This document shows positions 10,195 to 22,286 of a DNA stretch of 64,000 nt, piece after piece; position 1 is the stretch's first letter, and each line of letters begins with the position of its first letter. The DNA comes from Batillaria attramentaria (lineage: Eukaryota > Mollusca > Gastropoda > Batillariidae): positions 1,500,001 to 1,564,000 of the forward strand of contig JACVVK020000058.1 in assembly GCA_018292915.2 (NCBI GenBank), given 5' to 3'. The notes beneath the pieces are model-generated. The model saw nothing but the letters and a program-made list of their open reading frames with translations, did not search any database and was not told the DNA's origin. Position numbers and translations under genes: made by a program.

Positions 10195-13193
10195 TCACAT
10201 CAGCATTCTCTCAAAGGATTCAAACTTGTTGTAATCAACGTTCTCCTCCACAATGAAGCCATAATGCTGAAAATGAACTGCACTTCGCACATTTTTCTCA
10301 TCGTCGTCCAAGAGAAGAATTTCCTTGGGTGAGATTGTCACGTTCTGCGAGTCCCTCAGTTGCCTCACAACATTCTTTATGTGGACTTCCTTGCCCAAGC
10401 CCTCAGCAACCGCAGTGGGCACAAAGGTCTCCTTCTCATCTTCCATCTGCGCCAGGATCTCGGGTGTGTTCACCTGCACAATGACCTTGTTTGCCACCCT
10501 GGAAAAGAAAAATGGAATTGAAATTTAGTTTCGAGTTTATTTTATTTTTGCTATTGCATTATCCCTTTCTGGAAATTTTGATTACTTCCCCCAGGGCCGC
10601 GCATTCCTGTGATGCTGTCAGTGTGTTCCTCATGCGCACATACGCATGTTGTTTATGCAGAGAGTTAAGTATTTGATGCAGAGATTTTGAGGCTGCACTG
10701 CTCGGGTCGTGAGTTCGATCCCGGCTGGGGCCAAATATTTGTGCTGGCTTTTTCATCGTTGCCCCGTCTTTGATATCACCCTATGAGGTGGCAAAGGACG
10801 TTAAACCCCTAAACACCCTTGAGGCTGCACATCACTGATTTTACAAAATGACCCCCTAAATGTCACGGGGTCAAGGTTACCCTCAGGTCTTAAAGCTGTA
10901 AGGAACATTGGCTGCGCAATACCAGCATCCTACCTTGTGTTGAACTTTTGCTGTGGGGGGAAAGGTGGATGACCAACAGGAACCGGCCTCCATAAGAGGC
11001 CCAGGAGCCACATAAAAATTGGGTTACGTATCATAAACTGACCTGGGGTTGAACCTATGTGCATGTACTTCACTGCGACAGCAGTATGAACTCTAAGCAG
11101 TTCTTTCCCTTGAATTTCGATCCCCATGATCGATGCCTACAGAGCTGACTGTGAAAGAATTTTTCCTTGTTAAAGTCTTTTCTTGCGTGTATTTCATTAA
11201 AATAATGGTGTTTATGATGTACGTGCGAAAAAAACCCCAAAAAACATGTATGTGACATAAAAAAAAATTATTTAGAAGAACCACAAAGAGGGTAATTTTG
11301 AAGAATAGTATACAAAATTCTGACGTTGTGCCCATGTGATCAGCAACCAAAATGGCGCATTGGATTTGCATGCATATCCCTACTCGTGAAATGAAATAAA
11401 TTATTTGCACCCACATGTGGGGAAGGAGAGGTCAAAGTGAGCAGGTGAGGGTGTCTTACGTCTCTTTGCATCGAGCAGAACCGAAAGCACCTGAAAAAGT
11501 GCGTGCAAATAGCTCCCAGAATTTCGTATACTGTTCTTCAGAGATTAGCACAAAGAGCTACACTGTGACACTCCCTTCATCCATCGTCATAATTTCTGAG
11601 CTGATTGATATGCAACATGACCAGATTGGTAAAGAATACAATGCATAAAGGTGACTTGAAGAAAAATATCTGAAAAACAGAAAGTACCGTGGGAGGCAAG
11701 AACTGTTGAGAGTTAAAGTCCTCTGTTTAGTCAGACCACCATGTCATTGAAAGGTAACTGACAGAAAAAGTATGCCAACCAGACATGACCCATGATAAGA
11801 AAACGTCTTAGTTGATCATTCGCAATAGCTGAATGTGATTTGTTACGGATGTTCAATGGGTGGGTGAATGTTATGTGCGTGGAACACTGTGAAATAGTCA
11901 CTTGGCTAAAGGGCCCAGTAAAATGGCCATTATTGGTATTGTTACTTTAGTACATTAAGCCACGTTTGACACTTTATTGAAATGAAATGAAACTTTATTT
12001 GTCAACGGTAAAAGACATTGGTCCAGTGGTCCAGTTTTCATTCTTGCCGTTGCTAATGCTACACACACACACACACACACGCACACACGCACACACACAC
12101 ACACACACACACACTCTCTCTTAATTCCTTGCACATTTTGTATACAAGGACACCCTTATTAAACCAAAAATGTTGTTTTAAGGGGAGTATTTGTAACGCA
12201 TTGAGTTTTTGATCTGTTAACAGTGCTGGGTTTGGTAAGAGCAGCTTTGCAGATCTTCTGTGCAAAGAGTTCAGCCTCTTCAAATGAACGTCATCTGAAC
12301 CATCCCATACTGTCGAGGAATAATCGATATGAGACTTAATGTGGGCGTTGTAGAACATTCTACGAGTCTCAGTAGTAGTGATGGACTTCAACCGGGACAA
12401 TAAGTAGAGATTTTTGGAGACAATTTTACAGACATTGCTGATGTGCGGCTGCCACTGAAGTTGAATGTCAACAGTTAGCCTGAGTAAGCGATGCTGCGCT
12501 ACCTGTTTAATCTGTTTGCCGTTGATGGACAAATTTAGGGACAGAGGGGCCAACTGGTGTTTTTGGCGTGTGGCAAGTACCATGCACTCGGTTTTAGATG
12601 GGTTCAGTACCATGGCATTTGTAGCACACCAGCTTGAAACTTCATGTAAACTTTGATTTAGACGTTGACTGACGACCTCAATGTTTTTATCACTGAGGGG
12701 TGTGGATAGTTGTGTCATAATATGGCAAACATGTCACATGTGATTTCACTAGTAAAATGGTAAAGAATATACATGAGATAACCAAAGGAAAGTTAAAAAC
12801 TACGCACTTTTTGGGTAGCACCAACCGGAGAAGCTCCTGAATTAAATCCATCTGACGATGAAAGGTCACGATGCACACGAACACACCTTTGCTCTGGGCC
12901 ATCTCGATAAGGTCGCGCATGCATGGCCTCACGTGGGGCACCAGCTTTTCCACCGGACCGTCCCACTTGCCATAAGTGTGAATGTCGAGAATCGTTAGAT
13001 CGAAATCGAGAGCCAGCAACTTGATGTTTTTCTTTATCAGCTTGGCTACGAACGCATCCAGAAACGCCTTTCCCGCTTTATTTTTACCGCCGGTCATACA
13101 CCCCGCCATGCGTCTTCTTTCTTGTGGGCGATACTTCTCTGGGGGAAGTTTCGCTGAGTTTCTTGAGTCTGCCGTTTCTACACCGTCGTCCAA
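10195..13193 (-). CDS. HAD-superfamily phosphatase-like protein, 229 aa
   Basis: Coding exons on the minus strand are 13193-12808 and 10498-10195. The donor is GTGCGT, the acceptor TTTTCCAG, and the split Lys codon joins in frame. Haloacid dehalogenase motifs are visible: motif I ALDFDLT with Asp63, Asp65 and Thr67; motif II Thr110 in CIVTFHRQ; and a motif IV-like LLLDDDEKNV around 193-195. These are the residues that form the phospho-aspartate and bind Mg2+ in the family. No transmembrane segment or extra domain is seen. I believe similar small proteins occur in protists and marine invertebrates, but the substrate is unknown. The basic N-terminus could start instead at Met29 (MAGCMTGG). The 2.3-kb intron holds a SINE and a LINE remnant. 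Confidence 0.85.
10687..10820 (+). mobile_element. tRNA-derived SINE family A, 5'-truncated
   Basis: It has a box-B-like stretch, GTCGTGAGTTCGATCCCGGC, then GGGGCCAAATATTTGTGCTG and GTTGCCCCGTCTTTGATATC, ending near TTAAACCCCTAAACACC. The same core occurs at 20684, 28411 and 32276. It lies in the HAD gene intron, antisense to that gene. Confidence 0.8.
11985..12718 (-). mobile_element. LINE remnant: reverse transcriptase C-terminal part and 3' tail
   Basis: A 219-aa open frame (12718-12059) resembles the end of a non-LTR retrotransposon ORF2. It has SSWCATNAMVLNPSKTE, LSINGKQIKQV, LRLTVDIQLQWQPHI, MFYNAHIKSHIDYSSTVWDG and LHRRSAKLL, the typical region after the RT palm. It runs into a (TG)n tract, and the 3' tail ends AATAAAGTTTCATTTCATTT. 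It is 5'-truncated, sits in the HAD gene intron and is in the same orientation as that gene. Confidence 0.88.
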
Positions 13194-15612
13194 ATCGGTT
13201 TACACAAGCTTGTAGACATGCCCCGTGAGGTGTGTTTACTCGTCCGAACTTGCAAACTTCAGAGTTATCCTCCCTGTGATCGAAGGATCTCGTTTTCTGC
13301 GTAACTTTTCGGTGTCCCGGTCAGGTCAGGTCATGGAGCCACCGCGGCCCCACGTTCGTGACCTTCACCTCGTCGGGTATTCCCGGCCGTTCAAAAATAG
13401 AACTTAGTAATGCTGATTAGTGATTGGCTGACTCAGGTAGTGGTGGTGAACTACTCGCCAGCTCGTCGAGAAGTCTCCCGTGGCTGTTGTAAGTGACTAA
13501 GATTATAAACTCGACAAATTACTCTCGTATGCAGTAGCACTTATTTATTATTGTAGCGTAACACTTATTATTGTAGCGTAACACAACCTTGTAAACAAGA
13601 GTGTGCTTGGTACGCTAGTGTTGCAAGGTGGGTTCCTTTCCAACGCGGAAGAAATGAGCTCCCAACATCCTGTTTTTCATCATGTAAATTTACCGTCAGC
13701 GTCTTTGTGTCGAACGATTTTGACGTGCGCATTAAGGGGGAAAAAAGGTGCAAGTTTTACACTACAGCTGTAGAATGAAGTACAGAGGAAGCTGTGCCTG
13801 CTCAGTCGTTGCCGCTAGTCTTCACATACCAACAGCCATAGCGTTGTCCACTGAATGTCCGGCATTCTGGTCAATCGATAACGGCCATAATATTCTTTAA
13901 GTTGTCAGGGTGGACCAGTGACTGGGTAGGCATTCATGGTGTCCAGACTAAATCATGACTATACATGTATGCACATTGTAGTGGACGGGACTTTGTTGCG
14001 GTGACTATATATAGAATGGGTCTGGTTGTGGTAGTGCCGGACATACGGGTAGGTAGGACAAGGTGTTGATTTTGATGATGGTGGTTTACTAATGGAGGCC
14101 GGTTGTTCTCCCCCGACAGGGTTATTCCTGCTGCCAAGGGCGACCCTCCACTGATACTGATTTTCAGCTCTGCAGTTTGAAGCGATAATTACAAGACATT
14201 CTGTACTGGCTAATTGCACTTGAAGTGTCGTTTCAACATTTAGGTTCCAAATCCCCCAAGATTTTTTTTTGTTTTTTTGTTTTTTGTTTTGTGCAGTAGA
14301 ACTGTACCACAGGGACCAGACCTCGATTATACAGCTCATCGCTCTGACAGCACATCCACTATATAATCACTAATGGGCAGACATTTTCCTAGGCAGAGGC
14401 TGCACATACTCTGCCACCAGTCTCGCTGTTGGGGATTTAGGGGCTTTCAGTTCTCTTTCCAAGGTCTTTTGTAATAGTCTGTGCTTGAGGAAACTGAGTG
14501 GCAATATGCCAGTGAAAACCCTGGCCAGTGAGTTTTTACGTTGTCTACAGTTCAGCCCGAAAAATCACATGCTGTCTGATGCACAGCACCAGTTAGGCAC
14601 AGCATGCAGACTATCTCAGGTTTGAGGTGGAGTTTTCAGGCTGCAGCATGAACTGTATTGTTACTGCAGGTATACAACTGCCAAAGTACACAGCCACGCT
14701 CCACTTGCGGTGTCCAGTACAGTGACAGGCAGAGGCACAGCTTCAGTGCTAGATCACGCCACAAGGGGCAGGGAAAAGAAAATGTCAGTCGATGAAAGTC
14801 TCAATACGTCAGACATACGACAATGCTACGGAAAATATTTCATCAGATGCGCTTCATCCATGCATCAGAATTACTTGGGACACAATATGGCTTCCGGAAC
14901 CATTGTGGTGACTCTGTGGTATATCTTATTCTACGTACGTAGAAGTGTACCGTGTACTGAGCAGACGTTACTTGTTTGCGGACTGAAGACCAACTAGACA
15001 GCGCTAACTGATCACTATTTTTAGCGTGTAGTGCAGGTATGGAAGCGTCTGGCCAAGGAAAGACATATTCCTCTACTATTGGAAGCCTCAAGTTCATGAA
15101 AATATTCGCACTGCCAAAAGGAACATCTATTCGTTTGGCAAACAGCCTTATTACAGCTTTGTAAGGGGCAATTTTGCCCCCCTCAAAACTCATTTCGAAC
15201 ATGGAGACTTGAAGGGACGGTGGTGATAGGGAATGAAATGAATCCCAGCTTATACAGCATGCCAAGCCACCGTTGGCAGACTGTACATGTACCTTGAAAG
15301 CAGTGCAACCAGGAAGCCCATTACAGGTGTGTGTGTGTGTGTGTGTGTGTGCGTTGGGGGGAAGAATTTTGAGGTCTGTGATAGAGGTACAGACCGGATG
15401 TACAAATATATGGTGGATACGGAGTCCCTCCTGATACCCACCCACCTTATTTTACATGTACAAGGAAATAAATTCATGTGAAAACATACCGGGATTTTCC
15501 ACATGTCCAACAAAGGAAGAAAGTTCTCACAGACACAGTAGCTTATGAAAGTTCACTGAAATTGAGCATACACAGTCATATGCATGCATATGTGTTATGA
15601 CAAGCATATATA
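13194..15612. other. HAD gene 5' flank and intergenic DNA
   Basis: 13200-13420 is CpG-richer and is the likely promoter side of the minus-strand phosphatase gene. Further right there is no supported exon. A (GT)n run lies at about 15327-15352. Open frames here, such as 14843-15445 on the minus strand, show no recognisable domain and include microsatellite. Confidence 0.4.
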
Positions 15613-15898
15613 TGTGACCTTCCATGAGAAAACCCGGCTTAAGTACAAAATTTTAATTTTTTTTTTCTTTTTGGAGCCATGTTAAAGAAACAGCCTTGCT
15701 CTTTACAGTCCCCCCCCCCCCCCCAAAAAAAAAAAAAAACCAACAAACTCCTTTTAAGATCATCATGATTTAAGGGCAGAACTACCTGATTTTGGCAAAA
15801 TCTCAATATCAACCAGATAGCACCCGCTGACCTTTGTTAGCCTCTAGCTTGGAACAGCGGCGTGCGTCTTACGCCGGGTTTTCTCATGGACGGTCACA
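15613..15898. mobile_element. MITE, TGTGACC ends flanked by TA
   Basis: The left arm TGTGACCTTCCATGAGAAAA and the right arm, ending TTCTCATGGACGGTCACA, are inverted repeats about 28 bp long with few mismatches. TA lies on both sides. It contains a C14 run joined directly to an A-run. The end motif resembles the TGTGACCCGTTCTC family at 31419, 35348 and 56225. Confidence 0.75.
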
Positions 15899-15975
15899 TA
15901 TATACATACAATTAATTGCACACTGTGTGCAATTGCATGTATATGCTTGTCATTTGAGTTGTGAAGACAACAGGA

Positions 15976-16264
15976 CAGGGCTTAAAATCATCTGCCTTTT
16001 GGCAGATTTCCACCCTTGGCTAAAAATTTGCCTCACCCCAAAAAGTGTGTTTCCTCCTCTGAAGCGCTTAAAATCAAACCAAAATTCACCAAATTGCACA
16101 GATTTTAGTCTAATTTATCAAGAAGTTCCGGGGCAGCATGCCTCTAGACACCCCTAGCATAATGCGTCTGCATGGCAGATGCGTGCTTGTGGCTCGTAAC
16201 TTCATCACTAAACGCTAAATACTTTTCGGTTTTTCTCATTTTGGATCGACTATTTTAAGCCCTG
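15976..16264. mobile_element. short element with CAGGGCTTAAAAT ends
   Basis: The left end CAGGGCTTAAAATCATC and right end GACTATTTTAAGCCCTG form imperfect inverted repeats, hAT-like in their CAGGG termini. I cannot see a convincing target duplication. Confidence 0.55.
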
Positions 16265-16660
16265 AATGATAAGTGGATTGCATGATGTACATGAGCAGGA
16301 CAGTTTATGTTGAACAAATCATTCAGGTGTGACTTTTTTTTTGGGGGGGGGGGGAGGGCTAGGCCAATTAACATCATTTTAGAAAAGTGTTTGCTGTTGT
16401 CTTTCTGTCATTTCAAGAGTTAAGTTTTTTGTTTTTTTAAATGTTGGACATGCAGGAGAGTCTGTGATGTGCTTGATGGGCGTGGCCTTTCTTGGCTTTC
16501 ATTCCTCCCAGGTAGCTTAGTAAGCAGTCCCAATCTGCCTCGTTACCTCCAAGGATTTGTACTGGGGATACAGAACCCTAACTATGTTACCTCCCCAGGT
16601 GTGTTCAGTCAAGCGCGTCTGATTTAGACTGGCGCACGACCTGTGCTTTACTTTGGCCAG

Positions 16661-17331
16661 GGCCGCGTTTCTTAAGGCGAGCGCTTCGAAACGTTCCGGG
16701 GCGCTTTCCTATGAAACCGTCTATAGGCACCTTGCCCGCGGCGGGCGGAAAAAGCGCCCGCGCGCGAAGTCTGAAGCTAGTTTGCCGCTAGCAAAAGGTC
16801 ACGTGGTCAGTTTCTATGTAAACAAAGATGGCGGCGCCCACCGAAGGCTTCGTTGTAGTGGAACTAAGAAATGGCTTAAAATGAATTTGCGGGTGGATGG
16901 AGACCTTCTGTCCCAACTTGTAATTGTGCAGAATAGTATACGAAAATAATTTGAGCTAATTGCACCGGGCCGTGGTCGCCAGTCATTCAGGGATATGTCG
17001 TGCGTGTTTGTGGGGAAGGAGTGGTCAAAGTGAGTACGTAATGGTGCCTTACGTCTCCGTTTTACATCGAGCAGAACATGCATACTAGCGGTATATCATG
17101 CTCCAAGCCAGTAATTATTGCTCCTCCTCAAAAACGTCGTCTTCTGCGCTCAAAAGATGACTGATAACTGCGAGCACTAGAGTTTTCTTCTTCCTTTTCA
17201 ACCTTGCCAACAACAGTGTTCGTGATTCCGCCGCCATTTTGAAAGCGCCTTGGTTCTAATTGGCCGTTTCCCAACGAGGCAAAGCGACCTTCGCAAGCGC
17301 CTGCGAGCGCCTTTCCGTAAGAAACGCGGCC
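16661..17331. mobile_element. PIF/Harbinger-like MITE with GGCCGCGTTTCTTA ends
   Basis: The ends are GGCCGCGTTTCTTAAGG and the inverse GTAAGAAACGCGGCC. CAG flanks both sides (16658-16660 and 17332-17334), fitting a 3-bp duplication. It is 671 bp and CpG-rich, with AAGATGGCGGC near 16825 and an opposed CCGCCGCCATTTT near 17230, both like YY1 sites. About 60 bp near 17015-17080 resembles 11413-11490. No transposase is seen. Confidence 0.7.
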
Positions 17332-17886
17332 CAGGCTAAATTGCCACCTGTGGTGTTCGGTGAATAACACATGACTGACTGACGTCAAAGGACTAGCAGG
17401 GCAGGGTCAGTGTCTAATTGTCTTGACCTAAATATTTCGCTTGATGGTCCTTCATGAGTCAGAGCTCTCCAATGGCACAGCCGCAGCTATTGAACTACTC
17501 ACTTTCAGTCCTCACTGTCAATTATTACAGGGGAGCTATAGTGTTCAGCTTATGAGACCAAGGCTGAGGTCGAAACTGATAATGACCCAGCTTCGTGCCC
17601 TTCTCCACCTCCTCCCCCAAGCCCGCCCCCTCCACAGCGCCCCCCCCCCCCACACACACACACATACGTACACACAGCTCAAAGTGTAGGGGCTACACAC
17701 CATATCGTGTCATGTACTTTGAATAACTGTGAGTTTTAGTTAACTCAATCAGCACTGAAGTACCAAAATCACGACTAGCATCAGTTTTCTGCCACACCAT
17801 TTCAGTTTCCCTCCATATCAGGGCAGTACTGACTAACTGGCAGAGTAACGTTGTGCATGTCTCCCAGTTTTGTCAGTTATAAACCT

Positions 17887-18225
17887 CAGGGCCCGCATGT
17901 AAAAGTCGGGGTTAGGGAGTTTAGGGCCGGATTAGAGTCGAACCTCGATCGAACTGAACTAGCTCTAGGTTTTTTTTGTGGTTATTTTTAAATCAGTAAG
18001 CGGGTCCATTCCAGCAAGGTCACAGTGTCTATGCCATTACAGGGTGGGTGGGTGTTTGGGAGTTTGTCCTTTTCCACCACATAGGGGTGATATCAGAAGG
18101 ATTTTGGTCTTTCTTTCTTTGCTTCCTTTTTCATTTGATTTTGTTTTGGAGTTTCTTTTGGCCTAGTCTGGGTTAGACCCGTAGCCGTGGGTTAAATTAA
18201 TCTCGACTTTTACATGCGGGCCCTG
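17887..18225. mobile_element. MITE with CAGGGCCCGCATGTAAAAGT ends
   Basis: A near-perfect inverted repeat of about 24 bp: CAGGGCCCGCATGTAAAAGT at the left and its complement ACTTTTACATGCGGGCCCTG at the right. It is 339 bp. No clear target duplication was read. Confidence 0.75.
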
Positions 18226-18229
18226 GAAG

Positions 18230-19100
18230 GTACGCACGTTGGCTGAGGTCCCAGTTTCTTACATTCGGGTCAGCACAGTTATGCTCGAGTGCACAGCCTG
18301 CGGCATCAACTCGCTGTAGCAGACGACACGGCCGCCATGTATGGCCGCGTTGTCATTGGCAGCAGCATGTAAACAATACCATTCTGGTTAGTATGTACAC
18401 GGTAAGGTTACTCAAAACCGGTCGGGGTGCCCTAGTCAGGATATCGACTTAGCCTCGTGTAGGTCTTGCCCGTTCCTGCACCTTATTTTCGCTGACCAAG
18501 GATTGCAACACATTGGACGTCATATCCGGGAAGGGTTAACCGACGTAGTGGTGACTAGGGTAAGTATTTTTGGTAGCTGGCTTGTTCACGCTGCGTATGC
18601 ACCATCGGCTGGCTATTTGTAAAGGGAACGTGCATGCAAGGGTTTCGTCAGAAACGAACGGTACACTGCGGCGTTACTCCAGCAGCGCGTCCACCGCACT
18701 CCGGTAAGTCTCGGAATATTAGAAGTTTTCTCAGCTCAAGACAGGAGACGAGAGTGAAGGTTTTACCGGGTGGGCGGGGTAATATGTTTACTTCTCTAGT
18801 TGCGTACCCCGGGTGGCTGCCGGGTAAAGTCGGTCAGCAATGAGCAAACAAGGTGGTTCGTTTCTGCTGATTATAATCTCTGTGAGGCCGTGAGGGTCAA
18901 CCGTTTCGTGCGATACCGGGCATTTCGAGATTGCACGGGCTTTGCGTCAGTCGGCCCGACTGACTCGATTGTCTAGTTCTGTCGATCGGGCGGGTTGACC
19001 ACGAGGCAGCAGACGATACAAATTAGTTGTCTCCAAGGTATGTCAAAATTGTGGACGTCAGCCGGTAAACGTCAAGAGAGTCGGGGTGGTTATTTCTAGC
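18230..19100 (+). promoter_or_regulatory. probable MVP promoter and 5' UTR region
   Basis: This CpG-richer stretch lies upstream of the MVP coding start, and its composition differs from the A/T-rich surroundings. A GTAAGT donor near 18560 could end a non-coding first exon; the exon carrying the MVP start has its acceptor TTTGTTTCAG just before 19940. No TATA box or initiator could be assigned. This is inference from position and composition. Confidence 0.3.
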
Positions 19101-19999
19101 ACCTGACTCAATGTTGTCAGTGTAGGGGATGAAAAGTATAAATTCAATCTTCGCAGTGCATCCAAGTCACAGTTGCCAGGCGGCTGCATGCTGAAAGTAG
19201 TGTGGCTAGGAAGCTTGTTCAGAACTGAAGTTACAGTATAGTTTCGTCTGAAGACTCGGATTAACTGTCTCTTGTTCCCTACTAGTTTTTGTCTCAGTGG
19301 AACAAATTTTCTTTTTAGAAAGACAGTCAGTCATGATACGGGCATGTAGGATGTGAAATTGTACGTCGGATATTGCTTACCATGTGAAGTACAGAAAGGT
19401 ATGGTTACTGGTCACCAAGTACTGTTGATGGCTGTTGACAATTTACTGCCCAGTACTGGTTAAAAGTCAGAAAGAATTTAGCTACTAATATAGATTGTAA
19501 TTACTGTTTGTGTTTCTCTCTTGATTTTATGGGACAGGATCTGTGCTGAGTGGTATGAAAATACTGAAACTTTTGTGTATATGTTCAGTTCACTGTATTG
19601 TTTACCTTCATAACCTGTGAAATCTGCTTGATTAAAAAAATAAGTCCATACATTTACTAATCATTGTAGGCATGGGTGCGCCCTGTCAAGACAGTGCACC
19701 TGACTTTGACGGGTCGCACGTGTACCAGCACATTAGATGGAGTAAATCACACCTGCTGTCGTTTTGTGTGTGTTTGTGTGGGTGGTGGGGGGGGGGGGGG
19801 TCAAATGTCTTCAAAACATTTTCAGCTGTGAGGGGAAACAAAATGAAGTCTTTATTAAACCATTGCATGTTGCTCTGTTGCAGGAGAAAAGTTTGGTGCA
19901 AGACAAAAGCATATCAACATTTACTGACTTTTGTTTCAGGTGTGCAAACTTTGATTGAGAACCTACATCAGTAAAAGTCCATCAGTCAGACCATTAACC

Positions 20000-22226
20000 A
20001 TGGCGTCCCGTGGAAACCAGGGTTTGGAGTCTATCTACCGCATCGCTCCCTACTACTTCATCCATGTCTTGGACCAGAACAGCAATGTTACAAAGCTTGA
20101 GATTGGACCACAGACATTCATCCGCCAGGACAATGAGCGGTGAGTGTTACATGTACACAGGGCTTGTGGTAGATATTTTTTCTGAGGGTCAGCATGACTT
20201 CCAGCAGAAAAATCTGAGGGTCAGCCTACTCTAACAGACATAAACGCCGTACATTTCAGAGCGTCTGTGGCGACTGCTCTGACGATTGATTGCCGAAGAT
20301 TGAAACTAAAACTGTGAAAGCTGTGCGTCATGCTATCAAATTTGATTATCACGCGACGCACTCCTGCTCCAAAATTTTAAAATCTGTGCGTCAGTAAAAC
20401 CTCCAGTGATTTTTTTTCTGCGTCATTTCGTGATTTCTGTGCGTCAATACGCACAGTTTGTGCGTTAACACAAGCCCTGGTACATCTGTGACCACAACAG
20501 GAAAAACAAATCTGTGTTAAGTAAAAACACTAATTTCCTGGGTGTGTTGATGGCTGTGCAAACTGGGCTGGGTTGAGAGTGGTAACCCCTCTGTCACCAT
20601 CTACCGTGTTTTGGCTTCAGTCAGCTTAACGCAAGCCTGTTTGAGCATGTGTTTTAGTGGTGTGATGCTAGACACCCCCAATAGCCGGGGTGGCCGAATG
20701 GTAGAGCGTTGGACTTTTAATGCTCGGGTTTTGAGTTCATATTCCGGCTGGGGCCAAATATTTGTGCTGGCTTTTCCATCGTTGCCCCGTCTTTGATATC
20801 ACCCTATGTGGTGGAAAAGGACGCTAAACTCCCAAACACCTGCCCACCCTAGACACCCCCAAGACAGCTCAGATTGATCTATGACCCTAAAAATTGAAAT
20901 ATTAGGGCCTGTAACCATTTTCTTTATCTCCTAGCCATATCTCTGATTTTCTTCTTTTTTTTTTTTTAATTACTTGTTTTATCCAGTATATATACATACA
21001 CAAAGACGTACGTGAAAGCCTACTTACGTACATACATACATACATAGATACATACATACATACATAGATACATACATACGTACGTTGTACACATAGATAC
21101 ATACATACATACATGTATACATACATACATACATACAATAGAAGCCACATACATACATATATAATCTATAAATGTGTGGGCAAAAACAGTATCGCACCAT
21201 CACTATAGTGTAAGTAACTGTTTTTATAGACAATGGTCAGGTGTTCCGGGAGCTACAGTTCAAGGAGGACCGAGGGGTTGGGTGTACCGGGTATATCCAT
21301 TCCCATCTTCTTTTGTTTAAAACAGGGTGGTGTTTGGGCCAGAGAAGATGATCATAGTGCCACCCCGGCACTACTGTGTGGTGGAGAACCCTGTCATGCG
21401 TGACAGTGACGGCAATGTCATCATTGACGCTGCTGGTCAGGCCAAACTGCAGCATGCCGATCAAGAGATCCGCCTTGCTCAAGACCCGTTCCCTCTCCAC
21501 CCTGGTGAGACACTGAAACAGGTGAGTGGTCCACAAAGAATTAAAACTCTTGGTTGTAAATGTCTTCACATTACAGCAGGGCGGTTGGTGGTCTAGTGGT
21601 TAAGAGACCTGTCACCAAAGCGAGAGGTCAGGGGTTCGAGTCCCACTCGGGACACAGAATTTTTCCTTCTCGTATGTGGCACCGTTCATTCGGGCAGATC
21701 GTCGGGGCTTCTCTCCAGGTACTCCGGCTTCCTCCCCCTCTGCTTTGGAAATGTTCAGCCTTACCAAATTGGAAAAATAAATGCAATTCTAAATCCCGAA
21801 ATTTAAATAGCTGAGCTGACCCTTCGCATTACATGATTGTTATGTGTTTATGTCCAGTGCGTGAGAGAATACGTGTGATTCATGTGAGCGTGCGTGTTGG
21901 GTTCAGTTTGTGGCGCTTTGAGCCAATTCATGAAATTGGGTAAAGGGCCTACACAATACTCAATACTACGTGTATTATTATTATTATTATTTAAACATTA
22001 TAGTGGACTTTTTCGGAGGGGAGCAGCATTTTGAGAATAACACAGGATGACATGCATTGTACACTTCTCGTTCTCAAAATTAAGGTACACCAAAATTACA
22101 TGTCATCCAGTTGTGATTTATAATTATTCTCTATAACTTTCACCATTTGGAACATAATAATAATAATAATAATAATGAATACAGTTTATATAGCGCCTAT
22201 CTGTTTTCTATGAAACACTCTTTGCG

Positions 22227-22286
<60 letters not shown>

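Noticed and set aside
14843..15445. 200-aa minus-strand ORF
   Set aside because: Contains a (CA)n stretch, has no recognisable domain and no conserved motif; probably chance.
16653..16949. 98-aa basic ORF
   Set aside because: Lies within a Harbinger-like MITE, has no recognisable domain and is explained by CpG-rich element sequence.
20684..20760. Possible tRNA genes (box A/box B patterns)
   Set aside because: All such patterns (also 10687, 21582, 24079, 28405, 32276, 43672, 48566, 49970, 52395) continue into shared SINE bodies and do not form intact cloverleafs.
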